Assembly: GCF_004764705.1 (NCBI RefSeq)
Contig: NZ_SHLX01000018.1
Location: 100,242 to 164,241 of the forward strand
Source: Paenibacillus cymbidii
GTDB taxonomy: Bacteria; Bacillota; Bacilli; Paenibacillales; NBRC-103111
Direction of reading: 5' to 3'
DNA: 64,000 nt
A program made the position numbers and the translations under genes. The notes under the pieces are model-generated. The model had not been told where the DNA came from. It worked only from the letters and a program-made list of their open reading frames with translations, and did no database searches. Of the stretch, positions 24,704-33,905 are shown piece after piece (position 1 is the first letter of the stretch; the number at the start of each line of letters is the position of its first letter).

Positions 24704-26101
24704 TTACTGCGCGTACTTCTTGAGCGCCTTGTCGATGTTGTCGACCGCCTTGTTGGCCAAATCCTTGACGTTGCCGCCGTAGGCGATCGAGCTCATCATT
24801 TCCGCAAAAATCGGCGACACCTCGGCGTATGCCGGCGTAACCGGACGGGCGCGGGCGTTGTTCATCTCTTCTTTCGCCATGCTGAGCGGATATTGCGCCA
24901 GATCGGTGCGCGCTTCCAGCGTGCTCTTGCGCGACGGGATGAAGTTGAACAGCTCCGTGAACTGCTTGTGGCCGGCCTTGCCGGTGATGGCGTTGATGAC
25001 TTTCCAGGCGGCGTCCGGGTTTTTCGACTTCGCGTAGATGCCCACGTTCCAGCCGCCCGACGAGCCGTACTGCTTCTCGCCTTTCGGCAGCGGCATGACG
25101 CCGTATTTGATATCCGGGTATTTCGTGTTCAACGTTGCCGTAGTGCCGATGTTCGAAATGTACATCGCCAGCTTGCCGTTCTCGAAGCCGGACTGGTCTT
25201 TCGTAATCGCTTCGAGCGGCGACACTTTGTATTTCTGGTAGAAATCCTGATACTCCTGAAGCGCGGCAAGCGTTTTGTCGCTGTTCAGATAGCCGTTTGC
25301 CGTCTTGTTCTGCGGATCGAGCACCTCGCCGCCGTGGTTCCACACCCAGAGGAAACGCGTGAACGAAGCGCCTTCCGTGCTGTTGTCGGGAGCCAGCCAG
25401 CCGTCCGGGATCGCGCCGTATTGCGTGATTTTGCCCGATGCGTCGGTAACGGTCAGCTTCTTCGCGGCGTCCAGGAACTGGGCGTACGTCCAGGCGTCGG
25501 ACACCTTCGTCGGCACGTTCGTAATGCCCGCCTTGGCGAACAAATCCTTGTTGTAATAGAGCACGAGGCTCGAGTCGTGCAGCGATGCGGCGTAAATTTT
25601 GCCGTTGTAGCCCGTCTTGTCCTTGGCTGGCTGCACATAATCGTCGTAATCGGCTTTATCCCAATACTTGTCGAGCGCCAGCAGCGCGCCGCTGTAGGCG
25701 TAGTTGGACGTGTACACGCCGTCGACGTCGAACATGTCGGGCGCATTGCCGCCGCTGATCGCGATGCGCAGCTTGTTCTCGTAATCGGCCGCCGGCACCG
25801 GAACGATGTCGAGGTCGATTTCTTTCAGCAGCTCGCCGAGCATCTTCGACTTGATCAGATCGACCTGGTCTTGCGTGCGGATCGTCCAGTAGGTCACTTT
25901 TGTTTTGGCGCCGGTGCTCGGAGCCGCACTGGGCTTCACCGATGCGGCGGCGCTTGGGCTCGAAGCCGCTTGCGTAGCCGCCGGCGATGCCGACGCGCCG
26001 CCCGTCTTGTTGTCCTTCGAGGAGCAGCCCGTCATCGCCCAGACGATGGCGGTTATGAGAAGCAGCAAGCTCATCCGATACTTGCGATAGTTGCGAATCA
26101 T
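24704..26101 (-). CDS. extracellular sugar-binding lipoprotein
   Basis: A 465-residue solute-binding protein of the carbohydrate ABC family 1. The signal peptide ends in a lipobox with lipidation Cys26 (AMTGC), followed by a Ser/Ala/Pro-rich linker (about 27-68) and the mature domain (VTYWTIRTQDQVDLIKSKM ... GNAPDMFDVDG, YGGNVKDLANK). It would trap an oligosaccharide outside the membrane and pass it to the two permeases downstream. AGGAGG is 7 nt before the ATG at 26101; an upstream in-frame ATG would place extra residues before the signal peptide. Specificity cannot be told from sequence; the GH116 glycosidase upstream hints at beta-glycosides. Confidence 0.93.
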   Translation of the reverse strand: MIRNYRKYRMSLLLLITAIVWAMTGCSSKDNKTGGASASPAATQAASSPSAAASVKPSAAPSTGAKTKVTYWTIRTQDQVDLIKSKMLGELLKEIDLDIVPVPAADYENKLRIAISGGNAPDMFDVDGVYTSNYAYSGALLALDKYWDKADYDDYVQPAKDKTGYNGKIYAASLHDSSLVLYYNKDLFAKAGITNVPTKVSDAWTYAQFLDAAKKLTVTDASGKITQYGAIPDGWLAPDNSTEGASFTRFLWVWNHGGEVLDPQNKTANGYLNSDKTLAALQEYQDFYQKYKVSPLEAITKDQSGFENGKLAMYISNIGTTATLNTKYPDIKYGVMPLPKGEKQYGSSGGWNVGIYAKSKNPDAAWKVINAITGKAGHKQFTELFNFIPSRKSTLEARTDLAQYPLSMAKEEMNNARARPVTPAYAEVSPIFAEMMSSIAYGGNVKDLANKAVDNIDKALKKYAQ

Positions 26102-26134
26102 GCGAATCCCTCCTATTGTGATCGGCATTACAAC

Positions 26135-27112
26135 TTACAACGACTCGTAGGAAACGGCTTCGATGGCCCCCGTCTCCGCGGAGCGTTTGATCGCCTCGTA
26201 CAGCACCATCGTTTTGTAGCTTTCGTAAATGTTGGAGCGCGTCGTCCGCCCTTCCTTCACCGCGGCGAAGAAATCGGCGATTTCGGCAAAATGTCCCGTG
26301 TCGTACCCGCTGTCGCCGCCGCTGACGAACGTTGGGGGCTCGCGCCATTCGGACGGTTTGCCGTTCTCCGTAATGCGCCAGACGGACGAATTGTGGATTG
26401 TCATGAAATTGCCGCCCGCTACCGACAGCTCCACTTCCTCCGTCGGCACCGTAAACGAACGCGCGTCGTTGAAGCTGAGCGAACCGACCGCGCCGCTGCG
26501 GAACTTCACGCTCACCGCGTACGCGTCCTTGCCTTTGGCGAAACTGCATACCTGCTCCGCGTCTCCGAACAGGTAAGCGGTTACATCGATCAGATGGATG
26601 GCAAAATCGAGCAGAAACTCGTTGCGCGGCACCGTGTTGTGATAGAAATCCGACGCATAGTCGACGGATAACGATACATACTGGCCGGCGTCGAATCCGC
26701 CCAGCCATTGCTTCGCCCGGCTGTACGCGTGGTTGTAGCGCTTCTTGAACGCCGTCGTGCACAGCACGCCCGTCTCCCGCGACAATCGCGCCAGCTCCAG
26801 CGCCTCTTGCGCGCTGGGCGCCGGCGGCTTCTCCGTGTAGACGGGAATGCCGCTCCGCATCAGGACAGTCGCCAGCGCGTGATGCTGCTCCGGACCGATA
26901 CATACGATAACGGCGTCGGGCCGCTCCCGCTCCGCCATTTCCTCCGCGTCGCCGTAGGGAGTGCCTCCGTACAAGTACGCTTTTTCCTTCGCCTTGTCCA
27001 GATCGAGGTCGCATACGCCCACCAGCTTGCCTCCCGCCGCCGCGAGATACGGATAAATGCGTTTGGACGCCAAAGCGCCGCAGCCGACTACAGCAATGTT
27101 CAATCCGTTCAT
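26135..27112 (-). CDS. Gfo/Idh/MocA-family NAD(P)-dependent oxidoreductase
   Basis: A 325-residue sugar dehydrogenase-like enzyme. The N-terminal Rossmann fold begins with NIAVVGCGALASKR (GxGxxA-type) and holds the EKPP motif at about residue 90 that binds the nicotinamide region; the C-terminal domain contains LDFAIHLIDVT, matching the conserved GxHxxD-like active-site helix. Members oxidise or reduce sugars, inositols or glycosides. It lies between the sensor kinase and the binding-protein gene (33-bp gap to the latter), suggesting it processes the imported sugar. GGGGGAA lies 8 nt before the ATG at 27112; an upstream ATG exists. Confidence 0.9.
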   Translation of the reverse strand: MNGLNIAVVGCGALASKRIYPYLAAAGGKLVGVCDLDLDKAKEKAYLYGGTPYGDAEEMAERERPDAVIVCIGPEQHHALATVLMRSGIPVYTEKPPAPSAQEALELARLSRETGVLCTTAFKKRYNHAYSRAKQWLGGFDAGQYVSLSVDYASDFYHNTVPRNEFLLDFAIHLIDVTAYLFGDAEQVCSFAKGKDAYAVSVKFRSGAVGSLSFNDARSFTVPTEEVELSVAGGNFMTIHNSSVWRITENGKPSEWREPPTFVSGGDSGYDTGHFAEIADFFAAVKEGRTTRSNIYESYKTMVLYEAIKRSAETGAIEAVSYESL

Positions 27113-27324
27113 ATCCGGTTCCCCCTGTGCCGCCATTTATGGCGCTTGCTGCATTTAACACCCGCTGTTGCGGACCAAATCTTGTTGCGGCAAGCTGCCT
27201 TCCGGGCGTGATTGGTGTTGCGCGATCCCCCTTTGCGGATGACTTGCCCTTGCTTCCATTGTAGGAGCCGGACCAATCCGGGGGAATGACACTTGAATTG
27301 GAAAAGGTTCGCTTGCATTGGGAC

Positions 27325-29127
27325 TTATTCGTCCGCCCCTGCCGCAGCCGGCAGCGTCAAGGTGACGGTTGTGCCGAGCCCGGGTTCGCTGGCGAAGCGG
27401 ATGCCGTATTCGTTGCCGTAATATAGCGCCATGCGCTGGCTGATGTTATGGATGCCGATGCCCGTGCTGTTGCTCGAGCTGAAAGATTGGCTCCGCTGCA
27501 GGCTGTCCAGCGTCTGCCGGTCGATGCCGCCGCCGTTGTCGCCGACTTCCAGCGTCAGCGTGCCGTCCCGCACCTGCCCGCGGATCGTGATCGTGCCTTC
27601 CTCCCGCTGCTTGAAGCCGTGCATGACGGCGTTCTCCACGATCGGCTGCAGCAGAAACTTGCAGACGACAAGCTCCATCACCTCCGGATCGATGTCGACG
27701 ACCAGCTCGATGCGGTCCTCGAAGCGGGCTTGCTGGATTTTCAAATAGTTGTCGATCTGGGCAATTTCTTCGCGCAGCCGCACCGGCTTGCCGCTTTCGG
27801 CGATGTTGTAGCGCAGAATCGACGTCAGCGCGCGCACGAGCTTGCTGATGTCGTTCTGGTTGTTGATGACCAGCTTCCAGTTGATCACGTCAAGCGTGTT
27901 GTATAAAAAGTGAGGGTTGATCTGCGCCCGCAGCACCTTCAGCTCGGTTTCCTTCTGCTTCAATTCGGCCTCGTAGCTCTCCTGAATCATCCGGTTGATG
28001 CTGGCGATCATGTCGTTGAACGTATCGTTGATTTTCTGGATTTCGTTGTAGCCTTGCTGCACGGGCAGCAAGCTTTGGCTGCTGTCGAGCTTGATATTGC
28101 CGATGCGGATGCCTTTCATTTTGCCGACGAGTTTGGTCAGCGGCCGGGTGATGCTGCGCGACAGCATGGCGGCGAGAATGAGCGCGATCGAGATGCCGAT
28201 CAGATTGACCAGCAGGAACATCTGCTGGATGCGCTGAAACGGCGAAACGATTTCGCTGAGCGGCGTAGCGGAAACGACATACCAGCCGGTATAGTCGGAT
28301 TGGCTGAACGCGGCGAGGACGTTGGCGCTGATCGTGCGGGTGAAGTTGGCCGGAGCCCCTGGCTCGGCCAGAAATTGGGCGTATTCGGGCGCGGCTTGCT
28401 GGCCGATTTCCTTTTCGTTGTCGCTGTAGATGACGCGCCCGGTCGGATCAAGCAAATAGTGCGCCTTGCTCTTCCCATTGTCGAGCTGCCGCATCACTTG
28501 CCGCAGCTTGCTGTAATCGACTTCGATCACCATATCGCCGATCGTGGTGAAGGTGAATTTGTCGTATATTTTGCGGGCGGCGAAGAACGTCATCTTGCCG
28601 TTGTCGGCGGCGTGGCGGAGGACGGAGCCGGTGAACACCATGCTTCCCCCCTGGTAGTCCTTGTTGCTGCGGTCCAGCGCTTCCAGCGTCGGCAGCATGC
28701 CGTTCATATCGTCAAAATAGTTCCCGAACCGGATCGGAAACGAGTTGTTCTCCACGAATTGGATGGAATAAATATCGTCGCGGGGCGTCATCAGCAGCGT
28801 GAGGTAGTTGTACAGCTCCGACCGGTCCTTCGAGTCGACGCCGTTCTGCTCGTAGTACACCATGATGTTGCGCACGTTCGCGTTCCACATGATCGCCTTC
28901 GACAGCGTTTCGATTTCCTGCATCCAGGCGTCCAGCTTGGCGCTCGTTTGCTGCGTGGCCGAGCTGGTATAGTCGCCGACGAGGTTTCTGGTGTAGGACT
29001 GCATGTACGTATAGAGAAAGAAGCTGCACGCGATAAAAATAATGACAATCAGCGACGCATAATAGACGAAAATTTTCGTCTTGATGCTCGTCCCGTACAG
29101 TCGGTTCCAGGCGAATCGGCCCAGCAT
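27325..29127 (-). CDS. YesM-type sensor histidine kinase
   Basis: A 600-residue membrane sensor. Helix 1 at about 18-40, an extracellular double-Cache-like domain (about 41-300), helix 2 at about 302-324, HAMP (about 325-380), coiled coil, then a His_kinase (LytS/YesM) domain with phosphoacceptor His406 in INPHFLYNTLD and an ATPase domain with VENAVMHG and DNGGGI motifs. It should partner with the YesN-type regulator at 21210-22778, from which it is separated by four genes. AAGGGGGA lies 8 nt before the ATG. Such pairs usually sense extracellular sugars with the cognate binding protein and induce transport. Confidence 0.95.
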   Translation of the reverse strand: MLGRFAWNRLYGTSIKTKIFVYYASLIVIIFIACSFFLYTYMQSYTRNLVGDYTSSATQQTSAKLDAWMQEIETLSKAIMWNANVRNIMVYYEQNGVDSKDRSELYNYLTLLMTPRDDIYSIQFVENNSFPIRFGNYFDDMNGMLPTLEALDRSNKDYQGGSMVFTGSVLRHAADNGKMTFFAARKIYDKFTFTTIGDMVIEVDYSKLRQVMRQLDNGKSKAHYLLDPTGRVIYSDNEKEIGQQAAPEYAQFLAEPGAPANFTRTISANVLAAFSQSDYTGWYVVSATPLSEIVSPFQRIQQMFLLVNLIGISIALILAAMLSRSITRPLTKLVGKMKGIRIGNIKLDSSQSLLPVQQGYNEIQKINDTFNDMIASINRMIQESYEAELKQKETELKVLRAQINPHFLYNTLDVINWKLVINNQNDISKLVRALTSILRYNIAESGKPVRLREEIAQIDNYLKIQQARFEDRIELVVDIDPEVMELVVCKFLLQPIVENAVMHGFKQREEGTITIRGQVRDGTLTLEVGDNGGGIDRQTLDSLQRSQSFSSSNSTGIGIHNISQRMALYYGNEYGIRFASEPGLGTTVTLTLPAAAGADE

Positions 29128-29294
29128 GGATGCGTCCCCCTTCGCTGCTCTCGCAAGTCGGCATCCTCATCATACAACGATTCAACACTGTTGAACATCG
29201 GCATTTTTTTGGCGTATGGCTACATGAAAAAAGCCGCCCGCGAGGGCAGCTTCAGTTGGTTTGGCGGTTGTACATGGCGGTGCATGGCGGTGCG

Positions 29295-31769
29295 TTAGCC
29301 GAAAATGATGCGGTCGACCTCGATGCGGCCGGCGGTCGTTTCGACGAACGGCTCGCCGTCGCGGATGCCGGCGATCCCATAGCCGGCGGCCGTGGACAGG
29401 AAGCTGCGGAAATCGCCGTCGGCCTGCGGCTTGATGTACAACGTGCGCTCGCAAGCGTCGTAGCGAATGCCGCTCCACGCCTGGATGAGTCCGTAGGAGG
29501 CAAGCGCGCGCGCATACCAGTGGCCGCATTCGTACTCGTCGAACGGGTTGCGGTCGCTTCCGTCGTAACGGTCGCGGCAGACGCGCACGATGTCGAGCCC
29601 TTCTTCAACGCAGCCGATGGCGATCAGGTGCGACGCCACTTCGTATTCGATGCCGGTCCACACTTCGTTCGAGTAGACGAACGGCAGCGACAGCTGCCCG
29701 CCCTTCGGCCATGTGCACAACAGCAGCCCGCCTTCCCGGCCGAACGCATAACCGGGGCGCTGGGGATTGGCATGCTCGGACAAGTCGCGTTTCAAGTTGT
29801 ACTTGTACACGCTGAGCAGATGGCGGCGTACCTTGTCGCGGTCGAGGATGTCGCCGAGGCCGCACATCTCGGCCAACCAGGCGCCGAACAAGCCGTCGGA
29901 CAGGCAGCCTTTGCCGTACTGGTACTTCGGCCCTTCGCGGCGCAGCAGCTCCAGCGCTTCCGGCGAGTAGCCGGCGTCTGTTGGGGCAGGCGTACGCAGC
30001 CCTTCCCAAACGACATGCTGGTCGAAATAATCGCCGTTGAACAGCTCCGTCTCCAGATACGTTCGGCCGCGCTGATAAAGCGTTTCGTAAGCCGCTGCGG
30101 TTTCCGCTTCGCCCCGGGCGTTCGCCATTCGCGCGGCCGCCTTCAAGGCGCCAAGGTACACCGACGAACACATGCCGTCCGCGCCCCAAAACTCGATGTC
30201 GTACGTATTATGATGCGGTTCGACCAGCACGCCTTGGCGCTGCGGATCCCACGACTCAATGCAATAGTCGAGGCTCGCCTTCACCTTCGGCCACAGCCGC
30301 TGCACCCACTCGTCGTCGCCGCCGATCCGCCACTCCCGGTATACCTTCATGATACCGCCGAGCTGACCGTCGCTGGCGGCATGGAACCCGTGCGTCGCCG
30401 GCGAGATCGGCAGCGGCACGCGGAAGTTTTGGTGCCCGCGCTCGTCCTGGCCTTCGTGATGTTCGGTCTCGCGCAGCCCGCGCTCCAGCTCCGGAAACAA
30501 ATGCGCGATCGCTTGCGCGTAATTCCATACGTGCGTACACGTGCCGTGGCAAGAGCCGCCCTTATCGTGGCAGCCCTCCCATGCCCACATGCGCCCGTCG
30601 TGCTGCCGCAGAATCGTCGGCGACTTGAGTATGGCGAGATTCGCCGTCACCGCTTCCGTCAGCTCCGGCGGCATCGTCGTTCCGTACATCGTGTCCGCGA
30701 ACGCGGCGCTTTCGGCGCGCAGCCGGTCGTACTCGCGGTTCCAGTGGCCCGCAGCCTCCTGCACATCCGCAAATCGTCGCGCGTACCAGGGCACGTAGAA
30801 ATGGTCGGCTTCATACGGCGCGTTCTCTTTGACGCCCGCCGCTCTGACCGGATCGGCCGGTTGACCCGCGGCCAGACGGGTTCGCGGCACATACCAGGAG
30901 AGCTGCAGCTTCACCGTGCGGCTCTCCCGGGGCGCCAGCGACAGCGGAACGTACAGACTGCCGCCCGGGCTGGGATCGCCTTCGGCAATCGGCGGCTTCG
31001 CCTGGGACTCTCCCGACTCGACTGTATTCCAAACCATCGTCACCGGATCGAACCAGCCGCCGCGGAACCAGGCGTGGTCGACGCGCACCGCCGGCTCGCT
31101 CGTGCGAACGGCGAAGGAACCTTCCTCCCACGGCTTCTCCACGGTCGCCGGCTGATGCAGCACGAAGCCGCCTTCAATCGGCAGCGTGCCGTGCGACTTT
31201 GCGCCGGCCGACATGAAGTTGGCGGCATGGAACGAGAAGACGAGCTCGACCGGTTCGTTCGTCACGTTCGTAAACGTATATTCAAGCGCTGCCGCCGGCA
31301 AGCTGGAATCGTCGAGCTGCAGCGGAATCAACGGGCTCCAGCCGGTAATCGCCGCCGTGATCGGCAGTTGCGGATCGCTCAGCGCAACGGTGCCGAACGG
31401 AAAGCGCGCCGTGAAGGCGCTCGCGGCAAAACGCGGCAGCCCGTAGTGCTTGCCGGAATGCCCGTTGCTGGCGCCGCCGAAGCCGGGCGCCGTCTTGCCG
31501 AGCACCTTCCAGCGCGGCACCTGGCTTTCCAGCACGCGGGCGACGGCGGCGCCTTCCATGCCCTTGACGCAGACAGCCGCGAACATCAGCGGCTCGTGCG
31601 CAACGTCGGGCGTATGGCGCAGCGACACGTGCGAGAAGCCGCCCGTCCCTTCCAGAGCGATCATCCCCGCGCCAAGCCCGCCGAGCGGGTACGCGATTCT
31701 TTCATTGCGGCCGTCCCGGTAGACGGCGTTGTAAGGCGATTGAGGCGATTGCAGTGACGATGTCCCCAT
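29295..31769 (-). CDS. GH116-family glycoside hydrolase
   Basis: An 824-residue cytosolic enzyme (no signal peptide) of the GH116 family, which contains bacterial beta-glucosidases/xylosidases and human GBA2. The N-terminal beta-sandwich starts with RNERIAYPLGGLGAGM; the alpha/alpha-barrel carries Glu398 in WEGCHD, aligned with the family nucleophile, and Asp524 in NTYDIEFWG, aligned with the acid/base. Both catalytic residues are kept. AGGAGG lies 12 nt before the ATG. It likely degrades the sugar imported by the downstream transporter. A palindrome that may be an operator sits 28-45 bp upstream. Confidence 0.9.
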   Translation of the reverse strand: MGTSSLQSPQSPYNAVYRDGRNERIAYPLGGLGAGMIALEGTGGFSHVSLRHTPDVAHEPLMFAAVCVKGMEGAAVARVLESQVPRWKVLGKTAPGFGGASNGHSGKHYGLPRFAASAFTARFPFGTVALSDPQLPITAAITGWSPLIPLQLDDSSLPAAALEYTFTNVTNEPVELVFSFHAANFMSAGAKSHGTLPIEGGFVLHQPATVEKPWEEGSFAVRTSEPAVRVDHAWFRGGWFDPVTMVWNTVESGESQAKPPIAEGDPSPGGSLYVPLSLAPRESRTVKLQLSWYVPRTRLAAGQPADPVRAAGVKENAPYEADHFYVPWYARRFADVQEAAGHWNREYDRLRAESAAFADTMYGTTMPPELTEAVTANLAILKSPTILRQHDGRMWAWEGCHDKGGSCHGTCTHVWNYAQAIAHLFPELERGLRETEHHEGQDERGHQNFRVPLPISPATHGFHAASDGQLGGIMKVYREWRIGGDDEWVQRLWPKVKASLDYCIESWDPQRQGVLVEPHHNTYDIEFWGADGMCSSVYLGALKAAARMANARGEAETAAAYETLYQRGRTYLETELFNGDYFDQHVVWEGLRTPAPTDAGYSPEALELLRREGPKYQYGKGCLSDGLFGAWLAEMCGLGDILDRDKVRRHLLSVYKYNLKRDLSEHANPQRPGYAFGREGGLLLCTWPKGGQLSLPFVYSNEVWTGIEYEVASHLIAIGCVEEGLDIVRVCRDRYDGSDRNPFDEYECGHWYARALASYGLIQAWSGIRYDACERTLYIKPQADGDFRSFLSTAAGYGIAGIRDGEPFVETTAGRIEVDRIIFG

Positions 31770-31796
31770 AAGCGATCCGTTCCTCCTAATATAGGA

Positions 31797-31814
31797 AGTT
31801 TAGCTTGCTAAACT
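31797..31814. promoter_or_regulatory. candidate LacI-type operator palindrome
   Basis: AGTTTAGC-TT-GCTAAACT: 8-bp perfect arms with a 2-nt centre, in the 57-bp gap between the lacI-family gene and the GH116 gene. Size and symmetry suit a LacI-family dimer; there is no T run, so it is not a terminator. The binding protein is an inference from proximity. Confidence 0.5.
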
Positions 31815-31826
31815 CTCTCTACTAAT

Positions 31827-32843
31827 CTATGGATGGTCCACCAGCCAGCCGGGAATGACGAACCGGCCGCTCATCATATTGCCCTTGAGCCCTTCCAGCA
31901 AAAACCGTACCGCCATCTGCCCCACCTCTTGACGGGGAACATGCACGGTGGCGATGGGGGGCTCGACGTCGCGAATGGCCGCGATGTCGTCGCAGCCGAC
32001 CAACACCACATCTTGGCCATGCGCGAGGCCCATGTCTTTCAAGGCTTCGACGGCGCCGAGCGCCGAGCGGTCACTGACGGCAAACACCGCCGTCGGCCGC
32101 TCCTCTAGCGACATCAGCGCTTTCATTTCCTCGTAGCCTTTGACGAACCGCCGATCCACATTAGTCGCGATCAGCGACGGCTCCAGCGGCAGCCCGTGTC
32201 CGGCCAACGCGGCGCAGTAGCCGGCAAACCGGTCCACGAGCGGCTTGTATTTGGCCGGCCCGCTGATGAAGCCGATGCGGCGGTGGCCCAGCGCGATCAG
32301 ATGTTGCGTCGCCAGGAACCCGGCGCCGTAGTGATCGGCGTGAACCGATGCGGCGTGCCCGCGGTGCGTGTAGTTGTCGACGAGCACCAGCGGCACGCCC
32401 GTATGCTGCAGACGCTCCACGAACGAGTCGGTGATTAACCCGCCTCCGATCGCAATCAGCCCGGACGCGCCTGCCGCCGCCTGCAGCGGATCGCTGTCCG
32501 CCCGCACGAACGACAGCATCATGTCGATGCCGGCCGCTCTGCATTCCTGCTCGATCCCCATGATGATTTCGCTATTGTACGGATCGGTCGTGAACAACGC
32601 ATCCGTCTCTTCAATCAACAACCGCACAAACGGCCGGTCGCTCTTTCCTGCGGCGGCGCGTTCACCTGAATCCGGCTGGACTCCCCCGAGCTCGGACAGC
32701 GCCGCTACAATCGCTTGCCTCGTTTCCTCCATGAACGAACCTTTCCCGTTGAGCACCAGCGACACCGTGGCCGGCGAGAACCCGGTACGATCGGCGATCG
32801 CTTTGACCGTCGGTTTCTTTTTCCGTCCCTTCATTTCCGTCAT
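31827..32843 (-). CDS. LacI-family transcriptional regulator
   Basis: A 338-residue repressor. The N-terminal helix-turn-helix and hinge (TVKAIADRTGFSPATVSLVLNG) are followed by a periplasmic-binding-protein-like effector domain (from about residue 60: VRLLIEETDALF ... DRSALGAVEALKDMG ... CDDIAA). It should respond to a sugar or sugar phosphate. GAGGTGA is 5-6 nt before the ATG at 32843; the frame is open 11 codons further up. It lies directly upstream of the GH116 gene on the same strand and may repress it and itself through the palindrome at 31797. Specificity is unknown. Confidence 0.93.
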   Translation of the reverse strand: MTEMKGRKKKPTVKAIADRTGFSPATVSLVLNGKGSFMEETRQAIVAALSELGGVQPDSGERAAAGKSDRPFVRLLIEETDALFTTDPYNSEIIMGIEQECRAAGIDMMLSFVRADSDPLQAAAGASGLIAIGGGLITDSFVERLQHTGVPLVLVDNYTHRGHAASVHADHYGAGFLATQHLIALGHRRIGFISGPAKYKPLVDRFAGYCAALAGHGLPLEPSLIATNVDRRFVKGYEEMKALMSLEERPTAVFAVSDRSALGAVEALKDMGLAHGQDVVLVGCDDIAAIRDVEPPIATVHVPRQEVGQMAVRFLLEGLKGNMMSGRFVIPGWLVDHP

Positions 32844-32964
32844 GCACTCACCTCTGGAATCATCATAAATCGCCATCGCTTTCTTGTAAATAGATTTAGT
32901 AAATATTTATTAAATGTTTATTCAATTTCCGATTTAAGAAGCAGCCGCCCCTCCTCTCTGAAAA

Positions 32965-33010
32965 GTCAAAAAGCCAGCCGATCCGGACTCGCATCCGGGC
33001 GACTGGCTTT
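32965..33010 (-). terminator. terminator of the rpsF-ssb-rpsR operon
   Basis: On the minus strand AAAGCCAG-tcgc-CCGGA pairs with TCCGG-atcg-GCTGGCTTT, followed by TTGACTTTT. It begins about 20 bp after the rpsR stop codon. Confidence 0.85.
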
Positions 33011-33029
33011 ACTTTTGCGATACGTCGAC

Positions 33030-33320
33030 TTATTCTGTCGTGTAAGGCAGCAATGCGATTTGACGAGCGCGTTTGATCGCAATCGTCAGCGCGCGTTGGT
33101 ACTTCGCGGAAGTACCTGTGACACGACGGGGCAAAATTTTGCCGCGCTCGCTGATGAATTTCTTCAGCGTGTCGATGTCTTTATAGTCAATGTGAGTGAT
33201 CTTGTTTACCGTGAAGTAGCAAACCTTGCGGCGCTTGTTGCGTCCGCCTTTGCCGCGTCCGCCGAACTTGCGCTCGCCGCGGTCTTCGCGATCGTTGTTC
33301 TCTCTCGGTTTGAAAGCCAT
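33030..33320 (-). CDS. rpsR: 30S ribosomal protein S18
   Basis: A 96-residue S18. The core CYFTVNKITHIDYKD..TLKKFISERGKILPRRVTGT..KYQR..T.AIKRAR is the family signature. The N terminus is about 15 residues longer than in B. subtilis, with a basic GERKFGGRGKGGRNKRRK stretch. It joins S6 on the 30S platform. Last gene of the rpsF-ssb-rpsR operon, with a 25-bp gap from ssb and a strong terminator after it. Confidence 0.97.
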   Translation of the reverse strand: MAFKPRENNDREDRGERKFGGRGKGGRNKRRKVCYFTVNKITHIDYKDIDTLKKFISERGKILPRRVTGTSAKYQRALTIAIKRARQIALLPYTTE

Positions 33321-33345
33321 GCTGTTGTTTCAGTCCTTTCTCTCG

Positions 33346-33861
33346 TTAAAATGGCAAGTCATCATCGGAAATATCGATCGGCTTTCCGTCATCCGCGAAA
33401 GGATCGTAGTTGTCCCGCTGAGAGCCTCCGCCGCCGCTATTGCCGCGGCCTCCGCTGCCGTTACCGCTTCCACCGCCTCCGTAAGATGGCGGCGGTACAT
33501 CGTCGCGATTGGCGACGTTTCCGCCTCCGCCTTGAGCGTTGGGTGACTCGAGGAACCGTACGTTATCGGCAATGACTTCGGTCACATAGACGCGGCGACC
33601 TTCGTTGTTGTCGTAGTTGCGTACTTGAATTCTGCCTTCTACCGCGGTCAGTCGTCCCTTGCGCAAGTAGTTCGCACACGTTTCGGCCAGTTGCCGCCAC
33701 GTCACGATCGGTATGAAATCGGCTTCCCGTTGTTCCTTTTGCTCCCGGTTGAACGGACGGTCTACGGCGATCGTAAACTGGGTCACCGCAACACCGGCCG
33801 GCGTATAGCGCAGCTCCGGATCGCGAGTCAGTCTGCCGATCAGAATCACACGGTTTAACAT
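33346..33861 (-). CDS. ssb: single-stranded DNA-binding protein
   Basis: A 171-residue SSB: N-terminal OB fold (MLNRVILIGRLTRDPELRYTPAG to about 105), a Gly/Ser/Asn-rich linker (about 115-155) and the acidic C-terminal tip DDDLPF that docks partner proteins at the fork. It protects unwound DNA in replication, repair and recombination. Placement between rpsF and rpsR is the standard Firmicutes arrangement. Confidence 0.97.
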   Translation of the reverse strand: MLNRVILIGRLTRDPELRYTPAGVAVTQFTIAVDRPFNREQKEQREADFIPIVTWRQLAETCANYLRKGRLTAVEGRIQVRNYDNNEGRRVYVTEVIADNVRFLESPNAQGGGGNVANRDDVPPPSYGGGGSGNGSGGRGNSGGGGSQRDNYDPFADDGKPIDISDDDLPF

Positions 33862-33905
33862 ACGACATCCTCCCCCACTGGCTTCCTTCTGAAAGCTAGC
33901 ATCGA

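Noticed and set aside
22874..26671. 1265-codon plus-strand frame across the transporter genes
   Set aside because: It is the antisense of four well-recognised genes, with an improbable Arg/His/Gln-rich composition; long antisense frames are expected at this GC content.
29130..31757. 875-codon plus-strand frame opposite the GH116 gene
   Set aside because: Antisense shadow; the minus-strand protein has catalytic residues and a good ribosome-binding site.
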